A DNA stretch of 64,000 nt from Maratus speciosus (GCA_963932465.1 OZ010790.1:344931087-344995086), one strand, 5' to 3'. Positions 10,640 to 23,085 are shown, numbered from the stretch's first letter. Made by a program: numbers and translations. Notes: a model not told the origin generated them from the letters alone.

Positions 10640-13090
10640 ATGTCACACTGTAACTCCCGTAATTATGAACCGATTTCGATGTAATTCGGTGTGTACATAG
10701 TACATACCAATGTCTCGACCGAGTTCGTTGGCCAGCTTCATCCGCCGTTTTGTTTCAAAATGGCGGCCATTTAAAATTTTAAAAAAAGTTTTAAACTTGA
10801 AATGTGGTACCAAAAAATTAAAAATGGAAAAATATTTTTTTCTTATGTATTTGACCTTTATACAAAGATTCCGGAGCAGTTTTTGTTTCGTCTATATCTT
10901 AAAAAATGGCTGAGTTATAGCATTTTGAATTTCTAGCGTGGCTGACATTTTGAAACGTCCTGAATTTTGTCACGCGATAAAAGGCGTATTTATGAACCGA
11001 TTTGGATGTAATTCAGAGTGTACATAGTACATACCAATCTCTCGACCGAGTTCCTTGACCAGCTTCATCCGACATTTTGTTTCAAAATGGCGGCCATTTA
11101 AATTTTTTTTTTTAATTTAAAATTTGAAATGTGGTACCAAAAAATTGAAAATAGAAAAATATTTTTCCTTATGTATTTGACCTTTATACAAAGATTTCGG
11201 AGCAGTTGTTGTTTCGTCTATATCTTAAAAAATGGCTGAGTTATAGCATTTTGAATTTCTAGCGTGGCTGACATTTTGAAACGTCCTGAATTTTGTCACG
11301 CGATAAAAGGCGTATTTATGAACCGATTTGGATGTAATTCAGAGTGTACATAGTACATACCAATCTCTCGACCGAGTTCCTTGACCAGCTTCATCCGACA
11401 TTTTGTTTCAAAATGGCGGCCATTTAAATTTTTTTTTTAATTTAAAATTTGAAATGTGGTACCAAAAAATTGAAAATAGAAAAATATTTTTTCTTATGTA
11501 TTTGACCTTTATACAAAGATTTCGGAGCAGTTGTTGTTTCGTCTATATCTTAAAAAATGGCTGAGTTATAGCATTTTGAATTTCTAGCGTGGCTGACATT
11601 TTGAAACGTCCTGAATTTTGTCACGCGATAAAAGGCGTATTTATGAACCGATTTGGATGTAACTTCGTTTATACATAGTACATACCAATGTCTCGACAGG
11701 GTTCGTTCGTCAGCTTCATCCGCCATCTTGTTTAAAAATGGTGGCCATTTAATTTTTTAAGAAAAATTTAAATTTGAAATGTGGTACCAAAAAATTAAGA
11801 ATTGAAAAAATATTTTCTTCTTATGTGTTTGACCTTGATAAAAAGATTCGGGAGCAGTTTTTGTTTCGTCTATATCTTAAGAAATGGCTGAGTTATAGCA
11901 TTTTGAATTTCTAGCGTGGCTGACATTTTGAAACCTCCTGATTTTTCTCATGTAATAACAGGCGTATTTATGAACCGACTTGGATGTACCTTGGTGTGTA
12001 CATAGTACATACAAATATCTCGACCGAGTTCGTTGGCCGGCTTCATCCGCCATCTTGTTTCAAAATGGCGGCCATTTAAAAAAATTAAAAAATAAAAAAA
12101 ATTAAATGAGATACCAAAAAATTGGAAAGTGAAAAAGATTTTTTTTGTATGTGTTTGACCTTAATACAAAGATTCCGGAACAGTTTTTCTTTCGTCTATA
12201 TCTAAAAAAAATGGCTGAGTAATAGCATTTTGAATTTCTCTTGTGGCTGACATTTTAAAACGACCTGATTTTTGTCACGCGATAACAGGCGTAATTATGA
12301 ACCTATTTGGATGTAACTTGGTCTGTACATAGTACATACCAATGTCTCGACCGAGTTCGTTGGCCAGCTTCATTCGCCATCTTGTTTCAAAAGAATTGCC
12401 ATTAAAAAAAAATTAAATTTAAAATTCAAAATGAGGTATTAAACAATTGAAAAATGAAAAAGATTTTTTTATGTGTTTGGCCTTGATACAAAGATTCCGG
12501 AGCAGTTTTTGTTTCTGAAAATTTGTTCTTTTGTTTATATCTTAAAAAATGGTTGATTTATAGCACTTTGAATTTTTAGCTTGGCTAACATTTTGAAACG
12601 ATCTTGTATTTGTCACGCGATAACACACGTATTCGCCTATTTCGATATAAGAAGGCATGTGAATAGTATACATCAACACCTCGACCAAGTTCGCTGGCCA
12701 GATTCATCAGCCATCTTGTTTCAAAATGGCGACCATTAAATTAAAAAAAATACATATATTTAAAGTGAGGTGCAAAAAAATTAGAAATTGAAAAAGTTTT
12801 CTTTCTTAAGTATTTGGCCTTGATATAAGGATTCAGGAGCATTTTTTGTTTGTCTTTACCTTAAAAAATGGCTCAGATATAGCAGTTTCAATTTCTATTG
12901 TGGGTGACATTTTGAAAAATCTGATTTTTTGCATGCGACAGCACTCATATATATTAACCGATTCCGATGTGAGTGAGCATGTGCACAGCAATTACTAAGG
13001 TCTCGATCAAGTTCACTTTTTAGCCTCATCCACCATGTTGTCTTAAAATGACAGGCACTTTAAGAAATTGCCGAATTTGGCAGCCAAATA
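10640..13090 (+). repeat. Satellite of about 7.5 units of 326 bp
   Basis: The conserved start TATGAACCGATTTGGATG recurs at about 10663, 10991, 11317, 11642, 11969, 12297, 12630 (altered) and 12952 (altered), steps of 325-331. Each unit holds a GTACATAGTACATA block, a CTCGACCGAGTTC block (itself a near palindrome), AAATGGCGGCCATTT (a perfect inverted repeat around one G in the better units), GGTACCAAAAAATT and ATTTTGTCACGCGATAA. Units 2 and 3 are nearly identical. Divergence grows to the right until the last unit is barely recognisable, as expected when unequal exchange homogenises the middle of an array. The 67-codon frame in unit 1 is not kept in the others. The unit's opening resembles phrases seen elsewhere in the window next to GTCTGTCTGTCC runs, so it may derive from a mobile element. 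Confidence 0.9.
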
Positions 13091-15213
13091 TATGTTACTT
13101 TAAAGAAAAGCTGCTTGGATAAAGCAGACTAATTTCGCGAAATTCTCATTCATTATATTGATAAAAATTAGTATTGAATCTCCTATATTCGGTTTCTACT
13201 AAATTGAGCTTCGTGTGTTTGAATGATATAATTTGGCTTTTTTTAAATAAGGATTATGAAAGCTACCTCTTCCTCCCGGCACTGGCCGGAAGGACTTTTT
13301 TATTTGCAAAATATGAATTATACAATCAAATAAACTTGATTTTCCGTAACCACGGAAAATCAAGTTTCAAAATATGAAGTTCAAAATATCAACGGAAACT
13401 TTTGAAATTTATCAAAAGCGATTTTTTCGTATTAGTCGCATGCTAAGAGTTAGTTATTAGTCCACGATTTTGCTGCTTACGGCATTCTTTTATTTTCTGA
13501 TAATTTCAGAGCTCTAAGCGCGTAGTTCAATTACATGTCTGTTAAATTTGCGTTTTATTTATATTATTTTATTTATTTAATCATAGATGAAGTTTATTTT
13601 TGTTTACGGAATATTTGTCGTAAGAAAATGATTAACTCATTATGTTGTTTTAAGGGCAAACGGATTAATCTTTCTTAATCGAGCTCCACTCAATAGAGAT
13701 AAATTTAAAAGTTAACCTCTCATACCCGCAATCACCGTTTAAAAAAAATTGGTATTTTAATTTGATCATTTTAAAATCATTTTAACTCAAAACGTGAAGT
13801 CACGATTGTCATCAAAATCTTTGCATGTGAACAGTCGTACTCTTAACTCAAGATTCTAATCTCAGTGCCGGAGAGTAAAATTTGCCATAATTTATGTTTA
13901 TTTACGCATTTGTGTTAAAAAGTTTAGTTTTATCTAAGAAAATCATGGTTTCTTTTAAATATGACGTCATTTTCACTTACTTAAGCATTTCACCTAGTGT
14001 CTGTACACACACAGAAGGAAAAAAATATGGAAACTTTATGGGGAGAAAATCCGTGTTTTTAAAACAGTGTGTAATTTTCCGTTCAAAATGTTATGTCCCT
14101 AGTGGGATTTTGCTCCATTAAACCCTGTACAACAATTTTTATCACAATTTTGAATTTTTATCAGATAATCACAGGAATAAAGATAAATAAACTTCATTAT
14201 TTCTCTCTTCTCTACAAAAATGAAAGCTATCTCATTACCATCACTTTGAAGAAGTTTCATAGAATACTTTTAAAATTAAAATATAATAATGAGATAGTTA
14301 AAAAAAAACATCTACCAACGAACAGTTTTCAGTTAAAAAAATTATTAGTAAATTTGGTTCAGCTGAAAGCTCATGGCAGATGACTAAAAAACATTCTTTT
14401 GTTTTAAATTATGCAAATTATGTTATTTTGATAAAATTACAGTAACATGTCTTAAAGAATAGCAATAAAAATTTTATTGTTAGAGAGAATTTTGGACAAA
14501 AACTTGGGGAAACTGATATTATTTTAAGCCTCGAATTATTGCCAAGATCTTCTTTGATTGCTTGTCTAACTCGGCGAAGCGAATTCATCCAAGAGAGAAT
14601 CATCAAGTTCTATAATATAAATCGCTATTTTTCGAACAAAGAGCATGAACACTGCATTTTACTGATCTTCCATAAAGTCACTCTAAATGTTTCTAAAACA
14701 TTTCGTTTTATCAGTGTGTGATTTCGATTACGTAATTTTCAAAGATACAGCATTTTCACCTGTGACTATTTTCAAAGTAACTGGGGTGAAAATGACGCAC
14801 TTCTAGAAAACATATTTCAGTTTTAAGAATTAAAATACACGCTTTTTTATAAAATGACGTCAATTGCATCCTCTACAGCATCCCACTTTTACTATTCCGT
14901 CTTAAACAACATCTATAGAACGGTATGCAAATCATTATCGCGGAATAATACACAAACGCATCAGAAAGCAATGACGTCATTTAAGAAACTCGGAAAAACA
15001 ATCTAGGGTATCTTATCTCTATATCTCTATATGATTTATATGACTTCATATTTTTGTTTGTAATAGCTCCATGTTTTATTAGAAGACATTCATTTATATT
15101 TTTTCATAATTCGGAAAATGTAATTACTCACGGATTAATAAAATTACATTCTTTCGGATTTTTCATTCAAATTAAGTAAATGCGAAGAAAATAAGTCACA
15201 CAAATATTCTTAA
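13091..15213. other. AT-rich DNA with short hairpins, no gene
   Basis: Several frames of 60-96 codons occur here, all with low-complexity translations and no recognisable domain. A CCGG-CACTGG-CCGG inverted repeat lies at 13277-13290, shortly before the perfect hairpin listed separately. Nothing else is supported. Confidence 0.5.
13332..13367. repeat. Perfect 16-bp stem hairpin, loop AACC
   Basis: AAACTTGATTTTCCGT and ACGGAAAATCAAGTTT are exact complements separated by four bases. It is not next to a recognised gene. Confidence 0.95.
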
Positions 15214-15780
15214 AGGGGTCCAGGACACAAAAATCTTCAAATTTTCTAAAAATGTTTTATTACAGAAACAAATTCTCTGCTTTTTTCTGCTTTAAATGAC
15301 GCTTAAATCATGTTTATATTCTTATTAGATCAGAAAATATTAATTTTTTCGTTTTCGTTTGTTTTCAAAATCTAGCTTTCAAACAAAGTTTGTCATGCAA
15401 ACGACTTCTTGTAAAAATGCGTTTTCTTCATTATGAGTTTTTCCACCATTTCTTGTATTTAAATTGTTATAACTCAAGAACCGTTAAAGATATATGGGTC
15501 AAACTTGGAACATGTATTTTTCAGTTAGTTTACTTTAATTCTGATTCAGCAAATTAAAAAAATATATATTTACTTTTGAAAATATGATTTTTTTAATAAA
15601 AGTTACAGCATTTTTTCTTTAATTTTTAATTTAAATGTTTTTAATTTTTTTATAAATTAATATTTTTAAAAATACTGAAAATTAAAACTTATATACTTCT
15701 GTTTATTTAAATGAAATAAAATTGAAATTCTACAAAAAATATTTAGAGTTATAACGATTTTAAATTACCCCACTAGTGTA
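15214..15780 (-). mobile_element. TTAA-flanked MITE, truncated copy
   Basis: Follows TTAA and begins AGGGGTCCAGGACACAAAAA. It matches the right half of the complete element at 22221-22927 in inverse orientation: shared blocks include TTGTTATAACTCAAGAACCG, GATTCAGCA, a TTGTAAAAATGCG block and a TTTTAAATTACCCCAC block. Similarity stops near 15780, so the other end is missing. Confidence 0.65.
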
Positions 15781-16759
15781 GTATCGTTTGTAAAGTTAAA
15801 TTGCAATAAATTAAAAATCATTTAATTGATAAATAAAAACGAAATAAAGCCAAAACTCACCGGGTTTTATAACAGACGATACTTTTGACATAGCAAGAAT
15901 TTTAATTTCTTTTTCTTTTTCTTTTTTTTTTTTTATTTTTCAGTGTTTTTTTTTTTCAGTTTTTATGAGAACATAGCAACAAAAAGATGCAGAAATCTAC
16001 TATTTTCCTATTTTCCCTTTATAATCCAATCAAATTAGGTTTTTTTCTGGACATAATTATGAGAGTTTTGAAACTTGGTAATATTGTTTGGAAGGGTCTA
16101 CTAATGAACATACTAAAAGTCCTGATGGATGGGGGGTGAGCGCGAGGGGGAGGGGGTAAAAGAAGGTACTATTTTTCGGTTTTTTGTTAATATCTCATAA
16201 TTTATGAGTCCTAGGGGAAAATTTCTAGTGCAAAAGTTAAAGAGAATTAAATTCTCTACAAAAAAGGTTATGTACATTTTTCTCTAGAAGCCATAGTTAA
16301 TGAGATAATCGCATTCAAAAATGATGAAATTTGCTGAAAGTCACACTAGTGCCAGAGAGCGAGTCAATAGCACTTGCATTGCATCTATTTAACTTAAATT
16401 TAAATGACAGTTAATAAATGTTGTGGTCAGGTGAATGGAAGCCTGGAGAATAACTTTAACAAATGACATTTTTCTTAACTATAGATTATGTTATATAGAT
16501 TATATGTTCCGTAATCGGGTTTGAAGTCATTTTAAAAGCGTGGATTAACGCCAATTTAATTTCCTTGAGTATCTTTTGCTTGGTATACTTTTTTTTACAT
16601 AGATTATAGACATGTTACACACATATCCGTCAGGACCAAAGAGGAATACGACAAATTTGTTCGATAGAGCTATTTCACGACTCGACGCAGCGACAAGTTT
16701 TGGACAGGCGTTTAGTTTGGCATACCATTGAGCAAAAACTAATGATATCTATGAAAAGC

Positions 16760-17083
16760 TCTGTTGGGCTCACACATGGACGAGGAATAAGTGGGGTCTG
16801 GGCGCCACAGCTACCTTTCATATTTGTACCGCCCTGGAAGAATTCTGTGGTTTAACACTTTCTTCTGGTGAACAACATAAGGATTTTCGTGAAGCTCGGA
16901 TGAATAGAGATGCTGCGGATATCTCCAAACTTTCAACTTGATTTGAAAATCACCCGCCCTTTCCTCAGATAGATATAATTACATCAATATCTTCTGGGGT
17001 TATTGGAGATGAAACTATCACCTGCTTCAAAACTTTGGAAATCGGGAGTAAAAAGATGATTTGGGTGTCTAGCAAATGTTACT
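16760..17083 (+). pseudogene. Decayed fragment of an uncharacterised transposon-like protein, left-arm copy
   Basis: Read on the plus strand, the arm gives RNKWGLGATATFHICTALEE, then SGEQHKDFREARMNRDAAD, then after an in-frame TGA, FENHPPFPQIDIITSISSGV. This layout (a DFREARMNRD motif, then a W/*-FENHPPFP motif, then an SGVIGDETITC motif) matches my memory of a large family of hypothetical proteins, often in multicopy, in arthropods and cnidarians. I cannot confirm this without a search. Left of the arm the frame is broken by several stops. It ends at the arm boundary, so it encodes no complete protein. Confidence 0.5.
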
Positions 17084-17129
17084 AAGGCTTAACATTTTTG
17101 CCTACAACCAGTCGTACACTGAATGAGGT

Positions 17130-18440
17130 TTAATATTGCCCCCGGGGATCGGTTGTTGTGATAGGCACTAACGTATGAACGAGCTTACGTTTCCAACCCC
17201 AAATCTCAGGAAACAGTTCATTTCCCTGCCACAGCTGTATATGTAAGCATATATTTTTATCTGAAGAGGTTAAGACTATGAGAAGAACAAGTATATCCAC
17301 ATCCTGTCCAACAACAGTAACGTTGTCACTTTCACTCAGTGCATCTACAGCAAACTGAACAGTCATAATGACGGCATTATTAGGACTTTGCTGTCATGAG
17401 ACTCCTTTGTCATTTAAATTAGAGGATAGAATGGGAATCAACATGTCTTATTGTTCTTATTTCAGAGAAACTGATTTTGGGGAACACTAATGACAGTATG
17501 TTCTTCAAAATATATGTCAACTGAAGTTTTCACTGAGCACATTCTATTTTGTTCAGCTACTTTATTACTGTTTACAGTGTCAGTATATCCATCGAAAACA
17601 ATTCTGAGTCCCTTTCCACAATAGTGTTTCTTAACGTACTTTATTTAGGTGTTGCAAATTCCTGTATTGTTGATCCCTTCTTCCACACCACCTCATGTAA
17701 CAGGAAGCCACCATCCACCATCCATTTGTTGTTGGTATAATATCTCACCTGATTGTTCAAATATTTGACACAAAGCACTTTTCTTTGTCTTGCACATTCC
17801 ACAATCATAGAAAGAGAGAGAGAAAAAGGAGTCGATTCATTTGTAGGTAATTTGCTAAATCATCGTTACTACGTTTGCTCAAGGAAATCCTTTGGAATAT
17901 AACTAGATGATCCACAGTTTTAGTAGTATGATTAAATATTATTGAATTGTGCATACGGTTGAGTGATTGTGCTATACCTTTCCGAGTTAGTTTCACATCT
18001 GAGTAACATTTGCTAGACACCTGAATCATCTTTTTACTTCCGATTTCCAAAGTTTTGAAGCAGGTGATAGTTTAATCTTCAATAACCCCAGAAGATATTG
18101 ATATAATTATATCTATCTGAGGAAAGGGCGGGTGATTTTCAAACAAAGTTGAAAGTTTGGAGATATCCACAACATCTCTATTCATCCGAGCTTCAATCCT
18201 TATGTTGTTTACCAAAAGAAAGAATTAAACCACAGAATTCTTCTAGGGCGGTACAAATATGAAAGGTAGCTGTGGCGCCCAGACGCCACTTATTCCTTGT
18301 CCATGTGTGAGCCCTACAGAGCATTTCATAGATAGCATTAATTTTTGCTCATTGGTTATGTCAAACCAAACTCCTGTCCAAAAGTTGTCGCTGCGTCGAA
18401 TCGTGAAATAGCTCTATCGAACAAACTTTTCGTATTCCTC
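17130..18440 (-). pseudogene. Decayed uncharacterised protein gene, right arm into spacer
   Basis: The minus strand of the right arm carries the same fragment as the left arm (KWRLGATATFHICTALEEFC, then FENHPPFPQIDIIISISSGV), with a frame-breaking deletion in the DFREARMNRD region and a stop after SGVIED. The reading continues into the spacer as KKMIQVSSKCYSDVKLTRKG (to 17805), and after a gap as SDNVTVVGQDVDILVLLIVL (frame 17130-17366). The VVGQDVDILVLL core recalls the acidic strand of PIN/FEN-like nuclease folds (VVGEDTDLLVLL in related hypothetical proteins); that is inference. Several stops and frameshifts make it a pseudogene. It is the longer of the two copies and probably the parent of the inverted duplicate. 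Confidence 0.5.
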
Positions 18441-19374
18441 TTTGGCCCTGACGGAATGAAGGCTACACATGTCTATAATCTATGTAAAAAAAAGTTTACC
18501 AAACAAAAGTTACAGAAGGAAATTAAATTGCCGTTAATCCATGCTTTTTAAAATGGCTTCGAACCCGATTACGGAACATATAATCTATATAACATAATCT
18601 ATAGTTAAGAAATATGTCATTTGTTAAAGTTATTGCTCAGGATTTCATTCACCTGACCACAACATTTATTAACGTTCGTTTAAATTTAAGTTAAACAGAT
18701 GCAATGCAAGTGCCATTGACCCTCTCTCTGGCCCTGGTGTGACTTTCGGCAAATTTCTTCATTTTTGAATGCGATTATCTCGTAAACTATAGACTCTAGA
18801 GAAAATGCATGCAATTTGTTTTGTAGAGAATTTAATTCTCTTTAACTTTTGTATTAGCAATTTTTCCGTAGGACTTATAGATTATGAGATATTAACAAAA
18901 AACTGAAAAATGGTACCTTCTTTTACCCCCTCTCCCTCGCGCTCACCCCCCATCCATCAGGACTTTTAGTATGTTCATTAGTAGACCCTACCAAACAATG
19001 TGACCAAGTTTCAAAACTCTCATAATTATGTCCCAAAATGACCCAAAATCTGCCTAATTTGACTGGACTATTACAATTTCAACAGAAATGGAGTACTTCA
19101 GTTGCCACAATTAAAAAAAGAAATAAAAACTACAGAAAAATTAATATCTTAAAATTAAATTGAGATACAGCTTTCAAACAAATTGCATTTAAACGAGCAT
19201 TTTTTTCCTTATACGACGGTATAATAATTTAAAATGTGCGATGTTTAGAAGTTCAAAAATTTGCAGTAGAGAAAGTTGCAAAACCAAAATTTTATTTCAA
19301 ATTTCAAAGTATTGCCATTTGCAAAATGACGTATGCGTTACGCACAGATATGTTTGTACTTTATAATATAGATA

Positions 19375-19719
19375 GATAACCACACAAAAATTATCACATT
19401 AGGATTATAATTTCAGGAGATATTAATAAAAACATGAAAATGCAAATTAACATTAGAAGCTCAAAATATTTAATGTCTATAATTCAAAAACTTATCATCC
19501 AAATGACTTGAAATTTCATTTATAGGTTATAATCTGAACTGAAGATTTAAAATATATTGTCAAAATTGGGTGTTGCTATTGAAAGAAAACAAAGTTTGGT
19601 CTGGTTTTGATGACTAAATTTTAAATACATAATTTCAAAGTAGACTTCATTTTCAATCGTTTGGTACCAATAACTTTCTTCTATTATAATTAGTTGCAGA
19701 GTTAGTAGGGGGTGTTTAC
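19375..19719. mobile_element. Right end of a TIR element (GTAAACACCCC family)
   Basis: It ends GCAGAGTTAGTAGGGGGTGT and then TTAC, the complement of the left terminus at 23086. Its body (CACATTAGGATTATAATTTC, AATGACTTGAAATTTC, CAATCGTTTGGTACC) matches 23763-24080 in the same orientation. The left end of this copy is not seen, so it is a fragment. Confidence 0.6.
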
Positions 19720-22216
19720 AATTTTTTTTTCAACAAATGTGCGTTGAAATATTTTGATTGGCTTATTTTTTATCTACAGACCCCATACGTATAATTTTCA
19801 ATGTAGAGCATAATGTAATGAATACATTTAATTTTCCTGGCTATCCAAGTATAAAAACAAACAACCAGACAAGAAAACCGAAGTCACAAGTGATTTTCAA
19901 CTATCTTAAGAATTGTCAAAAGTTTAAAAAAAAATTAAACAAAACAATTTTATGATGTATCACGCATTATTTCACAAATGTAAAAAAATGATGAAGTCTA
20001 CATTTTATTTGTTAAAATGATGCATTTAAAAAGAAAATTGTTTCATTTGAAGATACAAAGTATAAAGAAAAAGTGCTTAAAATTCAAAGATGTTAAATGA
20101 ATCAAACTCATTTCACGCTGCTTGTTTTATTAATAAACATGAACTTCAGTAATTTATTCTAATTGCCTCATTTAAATAATCGGAGAATAATTTATTCAAC
20201 ATATGCTGTAAAGAAATCATTCATTAGCCTACAGAAAAAAAAAGAGCTTTGCAGTGAATTTTGTTGTCTTTTTAAATGGTTCAGTGGCATTTAAATGTCA
20301 AGTATTAGCTTTTATTTTAAAAGAACAAAAGAAAGATATGCGTTTTAACTGCCTAAGTGAATATGTTCCTCGCAATTAAATGCTTTCAAAGTTAATGTCA
20401 AAAACACAATAACAGTTTGACCTAATGTAAGTTTTCTGGAGAAAGGAATTCTTTCGAAAACGAAGAATTGATTTTTCACTTATTCGGTTTTGTAGTTCAA
20501 ATAATATTTAGAAAATTCAACGAGCAAAATGCATTCTTCCATAATATTTTTCTTTTCTTGAATGTAGTTCCTTTAAGCAGTAGATTAGCATATGAAAAGA
20601 TTCAATGGTACAAAAAAAGATAATAGTATTCATTGATTGAATTTGAAACTTTAGATTCCAAATTTTTTAATTTTAAAAGGAACAAGCGATAGTACTTAAA
20701 GTTGCTGAAATATGTAGTGCATGGGAATTGAAAAGTTTTGAATAGAAATAAAAAATATTTTCTTCAGGGCATTCTACAAAGAATTTTTTTCTTTAATATA
20801 TAAAAATGCTCTAAAGATAGAGAATAAAGTTTCATAAGTAGCTTAAAGTGCTGAATTCTGAATAGTAATTTGAAGATGATTTTTTTTTTAAGTTTAACAA
20901 ATTATAAAGATTACAAGGCTATAAAAAATTAATGAACTGGAATGAAATATTTTAATTAAATAAATGTATGCAAAATAAAACAAGTCGGAAATTGTACGAT
21001 AAACATGGCAAATGAGGTGCGTTCGTACTATAACTAGTTTTATGAATATAAAGATCTTGGTGCAATAGATGTTGCACTCTTATGCAAAAATGATGAATAC
21101 GAAATTTATTACGATTATATAAATTAAATTCAGTAATATGGAAATAATATGACTCCATCTTAAATAGGACGTAATCACCATGGCAACCTAGAATCATAAC
21201 CTACCATAGGATATCATTGAATTAATTACGTATGATAGGATTTAATAGAATGAAGAAAACTTTTATTAATATATTTTTTTAAGTTTTGATTCGATTTCAA
21301 AATAATTTGAAATGAGTCGAAAAAATTCTGCAACGATTATATATATTAAATTTCAAAGAATTCGGTTGAGTAATTTTTGCACTGTTATATGCAGACAGGC
21401 TGACGGACAATCCAAACGATGAATATAGGTGCTACATATTTATGCAATTACGACATTTCTCCATAGACAATAATATAATGGAATGCTTTTGAGTATCTCT
21501 GTAAATGAGCTAAGAACGCTACATACTTTATTTTCAATACCGAACATAGCGTAGTAAATCTCAATAACATATATCATTTAAAGAGCAATTCAACTATATT
21601 AACGCAAGTTAGAGTTCGGACAAACAGACGGCCAGACGGTCAGACAAACCGAATTCATAAACACTTTTCAACTATGTTAGAAAGTGTTAAAAACGCATAA
21701 TAGGTTGAAATTAACTTTCAGCAATTTATACCAATAGACGGACCCTTACTTGAATGTTTTTGAACAGCCCTGTGTTTTACCTACTATCTTTATATACACG
21801 CCACTATTCAGCTAAAATATTATTAAAACACGCTTAAAACTACTGAAATCTCACTTCCAGATATTATCATCCATAGACGGCCATGTATCCAATTCTTTGC
21901 GGGTACCTGTATTTCATTTTATCTATATTCTAGAAACATATCTTAGTATACTAAATGTAGTTCAGCATAAAAATACATAACTGATATAAAAACCACCTTT
22001 AAGCTATTTTCGTTCATACTCGTAACCCTTGCGAAATCTTTTGTGAAGCCCTGTATATGATCTACAGCATTTGCACACACAACATAATATGCCAAAATTT
22101 AGTTAAACTTAAAAACTCATATCATAATTCAAAATGCACTTACAGTCATCATCACTAATATACAGTACAGTATCCGAAAATTTTTGTGTGTCTCTGTAAA
22201 TACTATGCACTTTCTA
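19720..22216. other. AT-rich DNA, no recognised gene
   Basis: Short frames only, without motifs. At 21390-21440 and 21610-21650 there are CAGACAGGCTGACGGACAAT-like stretches, a common repeated phrase in this genome. The segment 21496-21580 resembles the flanks of the TTAA element (22185-22216 and 22932-22975: CTCTGTAAAT..., GTAAACCTCAACAACATATAT), so that element may have inserted into a second copy of this repeat. Confidence 0.4.
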
Positions 22217-22220
22217 TTAA

Positions 22221-22927
22221 GGGGGTCCGGGACACATTTTAAAATAATTTTTATTTATTGAGTTAAAACTCTGAAATTTTTTTTGTGATGACCTTATCAT
22301 TTGTAAACAAAATCACATGACAAAATGTCTCAGAATTTTTTTTAATTTAAATTTAAAAGTTTTTAAAAAAGTGGGGTAATTTAAAATTGTTATAACTCGA
22401 AATATTATTTATAGAATTTCATTTTTTTCATTTAAATAAACAGATATATATGTTTTAATTTTGATTCAGCATTTTTAAAAACATTAATTTATAAAAAAAT
22501 TTAAAAAAATTTAACGAAAAAATTTCAAAAAAAGTAGTGCAACGTTTTTTTAACCATATTTTCAAAAGTAAATATTTTTTTCAAATATGCTGAATCAAAA
22601 TTAAAGGAAAATAATAGAAAAACATATGCTCCAAGTTTGAACCCTGTATCTTTAATGGTTCTTGAGTTATAAGAATTTAAATATGAGTAATGATGAAAAA
22701 ACCTATCATGAAGAAAAACGCATTTTTACAAGAAGTCGTTTCCATGACAGCCATTGATTGAAAGCTAGATTTTGAAAACAAACCAAAACGAAAAAAATAA
22801 TACTTTTTGTTCTAATTTAGATAGAAATATGATTTAAGTGTCATTTTAAGCAGGAAAAAACAGAAAAAAAAATTTAAGAAAAAAAATGTTTTTGCAAAAT
22901 TTGAGGATTTTTGTGTCTCGGACCCCC
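22221..22927. mobile_element. TTAA-flanked MITE, complete copy
   Basis: Lies between two TTAA sequences (22217-22220 and 22928-22931). The termini are inverted: AGGGGGTCCGGGACAC on the left, the complement of AGGGGGTCCGAGACAC on the right. The interior is partly palindromic too (TTGTTATAACTCGAAA against GGTTCTTGAGTTATAAG). It has no coding capacity. TTAA target duplications are used by piggyBac and Kolobok transposons; which one supplied the transposase cannot be told from this copy. Confidence 0.75.
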
Positions 22928-23085
22928 TTAAACAGGAAGTAACTTGTAGTAAACCTCAACAACATATATCAATTTCATTATATGTGAAATAATTTAATAT
23001 ATTTAAAACACGCCGCAAAGAATGTTTCTATGTAGGTGCTACGTATTTATATAATTACGAAATGTACAGGCGTGGAAAATAAAAA

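Larger units (their letters stand above)
16020..19077. repeat. 3-kb foldback: 1.06-kb arms around a 0.9-kb spacer
   Basis: The left arm (about 16020-17083) and right arm (about 18003-19077) are inverted copies that align along their length. In an 80-base sample I counted five differences, about 93 percent identity. Both arms include the same decayed protein-coding stretch reading toward the centre. The arms end sharply at both inner and outer edges. The inner spacer continues the gene of the right arm on the minus strand, so the left arm is an inverted, truncated duplicate of the right. No TIR or target duplication is evident, so this is probably a segmental inverted duplication rather than a transposon. 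Confidence 0.85.

Noticed and set aside
16020..19077. Foldback transposon
   Set aside because: The arms contain parts of a gene, and no terminal repeat structure or target duplication was found at the outer edges. Segmental inverted duplication is simpler.
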